Positions 61,661 to 64,000 of a DNA stretch of 64,000 nucleotides are shown here, piece after piece; within the stretch, counting starts at the first letter, position 1, and the number at the start of each line of letters is the position of its first letter. The translations under genes and the position numbers were made by a program. Source of the stretch: Apostichopus japonicus (lineage: Eukaryota; Echinodermata; Holothuroidea; Aspidochirotida; Stichopodidae); assembly GCF_037975245.1 (NCBI RefSeq), contig NC_092583.1, forward strand, positions 18,066,764-18,130,763. Reading direction: 5' to 3'. The notes beneath the pieces were generated by a model. It saw only the letters and a program-made list of their open reading frames with translations, had not been told where the DNA came from and did no database searches.

Positions 61661-63145
61661 CACACTAACCTGCAGTAGTATTAATGATATTCAATTTTAA
61701 ACTTTTCCTACATTATCTGCAATGAAACTTGAGCTGGATGTATAGTCTGTTGAACTACATTGTTATTGGAATTGAGAACAATATCAAACTTTACCAAAAT
61801 AGATCCAAATGCAGCTGCTTTAAAGGTGAAGTTGCTTTTATCCATAATAGACAGAAATAGAAGCATTTATTGACAATCATCATGTCTCTGAAACAGAAGG
61901 GAATGTTGGGGGAGTGCTGCATTTCCAGCATCTCTCTACCAGACAAATAGTGATGAACATTTGGCTTCCCTCTCCTACAAACTATAAACTTTATGCTTAC
62001 AAATTTGCCTGCTGCAAGAGTCAGATATGCAACCAGCATCTTTAGCATAACCCTTTAAATAGTTTTCTACCAATTCAGCAGATATGAAAGATCAATTGGC
62101 AAAGGTAAACAATATCAAACTTTATCATGCATCAGTTGATTTCCGAGAACTACCACAAAGGGGACAATTCCAGTGCAAAGTCTGTCCTTTCAAGGAACAA
62201 TGGTACTTTGAACTATGAAAGAGTTAACACCTTAACAAATTCCAAAGGTTCTTGTCTAACTGTAACCTGGAAAGCAAACTGGTACCTATAACTATTGCAC
62301 TCTATTCAGGGTTGCGCAAGGACATTTGGAACAGATTACTGCTACATCAGGCATACTTTCTGAACTTGAGAAATTTCTAATTTTATGACTACTGTATGTT
62401 GCAGTACCACCAGCTTCACTTAGGTGACTGTAGTGTTATTTTCAGGCCCAAACACTACAAACTACAATATTTCCTTTTTCTCTACAAACCAGTGACAACA
62501 CACATTTAGTTACAACGGCAAAACATTAGCCATATATCAGTCAATGACAACAACAACTCCCAGTTTTCAACTCCATTCATAACCAGTAAGTAACCAGAAA
62601 GCCAACTGGCCTAGTGATTCTTTGCCACATTTTGAATGAGAACATCAAACACAATAACGCTGCAGTCAAGACTTATATTGAAGTGTATGTTGACCATTAC
62701 TGATTAAAGTGAACGGCAAGGTTCTTGCACTATTGCAGACTTGCAGTAGGCCTACTTATCAATAACAAAATATATGCAAGTTTTGCTCAGTATTTCATTA
62801 GGATTTTAAAACTTGTGTCACGCAGACGTAACATTTTAAAGTTGTAACCCGTTCGAAAAAACTTGCATCCATGTAGTGTGAGCTGGTATTTAAAATTCCT
62901 TTACAGGAATGCACAATCCTTAGTCATAATAACCCATGATGTACATGTATTTATACTATGCACAAAACAATGTAATACTTTCCAAAGTTTCCCAAAGAAA
63001 ATATCACAATGCGCCATAAATCAAGAAAGGTACAAGTATGAATATTCAATGTAACATATATATTTGAACTGATTAGAGGATGTAGAAAAACCACCAGCTA
63101 TGCCTATTAAAGCGACCTGTGTACCAATTAATTATTAGTTTCAGC
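61661..63145. other. Intron or 5' flank, unique sequence
   Basis: AT-rich. The minus frame at 61791-62048 has no splice or homology support. Confidence 0.4.
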
Positions 63146-63527
63146 CAGTGGCGTCGCCATGGGATGGCCAGGGGGGCATGTGCCCTCGCAAAAATTATTG
63201 TGCCCCCCAGGTAGTTGAAAACATTAGCAAAGCAAAAAGGGTTAATTTCCATTTTGTGTATAACTTTTTTAGACGCCATAATTAAAACATAAATATCGGA
63301 CAGTCTAAGCCTGAAAAGTTTTGAACATAAAGTTACTTCAAGCTACAAAATATAGCACCAGATTGCATCTAAGGATCCTTAATTAATCAAAAATTTCTCA
63401 AAAGGGGACACCCCCTCCCCTTAGCCCCTTCCCCCAGGACGGCATTCACAAATAAACATTGTGCCCCCTTTTTAAGTGCTGTGCCCTCCCCCACCCCCAC
63501 AAATTGAAATGTTTGGCAATGCCACTG
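63146..63527. mobile_element. hAT MITE, 382 bp
   Basis: Terminal inverted repeats CAGTGGCGTCGCCA / TGGCAATGCCACTG are flanked by a perfect 8-base duplication GTTTCAGC (63138-63145 and 63528-63535). CAGTGGCG ends are typical of one hAT subgroup. The body has facing 'tgtgccccc' words near both ends and no coding capacity. Confidence 0.93.
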
Positions 63528-63535
63528 GTTTCAGC

Positions 63536-64000
63536 CAGGCAGCTCCTCTTCCTCTACTGCATTTGAAAGGTTGTACTCCACTGACTTTGACCTCCACCAA
63601 CACTAACATCCTTGTAGTGCACAAAGAACACAATTATGCAGTTAAATCTATTTGTACAGTGTCCAGTTCTTGAATTATATACTGTTTACAAACCAAGACA
63701 TTACATAATGTACAGACCACTGCAAGCATACACACATACATGCACCCTAACATAACCACACAGATTCCTATCACCATCAAGGTGAATTAGAGCCTTGTAC
63801 ATTTATACAGGTTGTTAAACTTCTGTACAATATGTTGTAACAAGTAGTAAGTGACCAAACCCTACCAAATTTAAAACTTTTGATCTTCATTCCACTGTAT
63901 TTCTGCCTGTCCCTTTATAATCTTCCTGCCTAGAACTCTACCCTGAGCCATAGACATGACCTCTGGGCAACTTCTACTGTATGTTAATACCTGCACACAT
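63536..64000. repeat. Decayed DR1-type repeat at window end
   Basis: Contains 'ctttgacctccacc', 'gtttacaaacc', CACACATACA and 'cataaccacacagattccta' in the family order, strongly diverged. Confidence 0.5.

Overview
The window is AT-rich animal genomic DNA with long introns, many minisatellites and layered transposons. It is not bacterial: there are no operons and no dense coding. Phase-consistent splice sites, a DIRS retrotransposon, hAT elements, a CR1-like LINE tail and a dispersed repeat built around TGACCTTTGACCT suggest a marine invertebrate. I infer an echinoderm, possibly a sea cucumber, but the sequence does not prove the taxon.

One multi-exon protein gene is well supported, on the minus strand. 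I reconstruct seven exons from 57092 down to the stop at 10977, and every junction agrees in phase. They give about 1,419 residues, open at the N-terminus because at least one further exon lies upstream. The product looks like a nuclear transcriptional regulator. It has two PLDLS motifs of the CtBP-binding type, two VKIE sumoylation motifs, basic nuclear-localisation stretches, two cysteine clusters, and long Ser/Pro-rich regions. I cannot assign it to a named family.

Layout. 1-10976: 3' flank, AT-rich, with two microsatellites and two minisatellites (36 bp and 29 bp units). 10977-23876: five 3' exons; two introns carry minisatellites (42 bp and 73 bp units), the first directly beside a splice donor. 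23877-55844: a 32 kb intron full of insertions. These are a compositionally distinct block with a 15-bp array between near-perfect 14-bp direct repeats, a short hAT MITE, a 114-bp tandem repeat split by an 8.4 kb degenerate DIRS element with a hAT element and two tRNA-like SINEs inside it, a CR1-like LINE tail, a foldback element, a 30-bp minisatellite, a solo DIRS terminal repeat, a second 1.7 kb hAT element and a 33-bp-arm hairpin. A promoter-like stretch with a possible THAP-like first exon lies near 53.4-53.9 kb on the minus strand. 55845-57092: two 5' exons encoding an unassigned domain. 57093-64000: further intron or 5' flank with two more MITEs and a dense cluster of the DR1-containing repeat.

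Most open frames outside the listed exons are by-products of tandem repeats whose unit is a multiple of three, or are chance frames.
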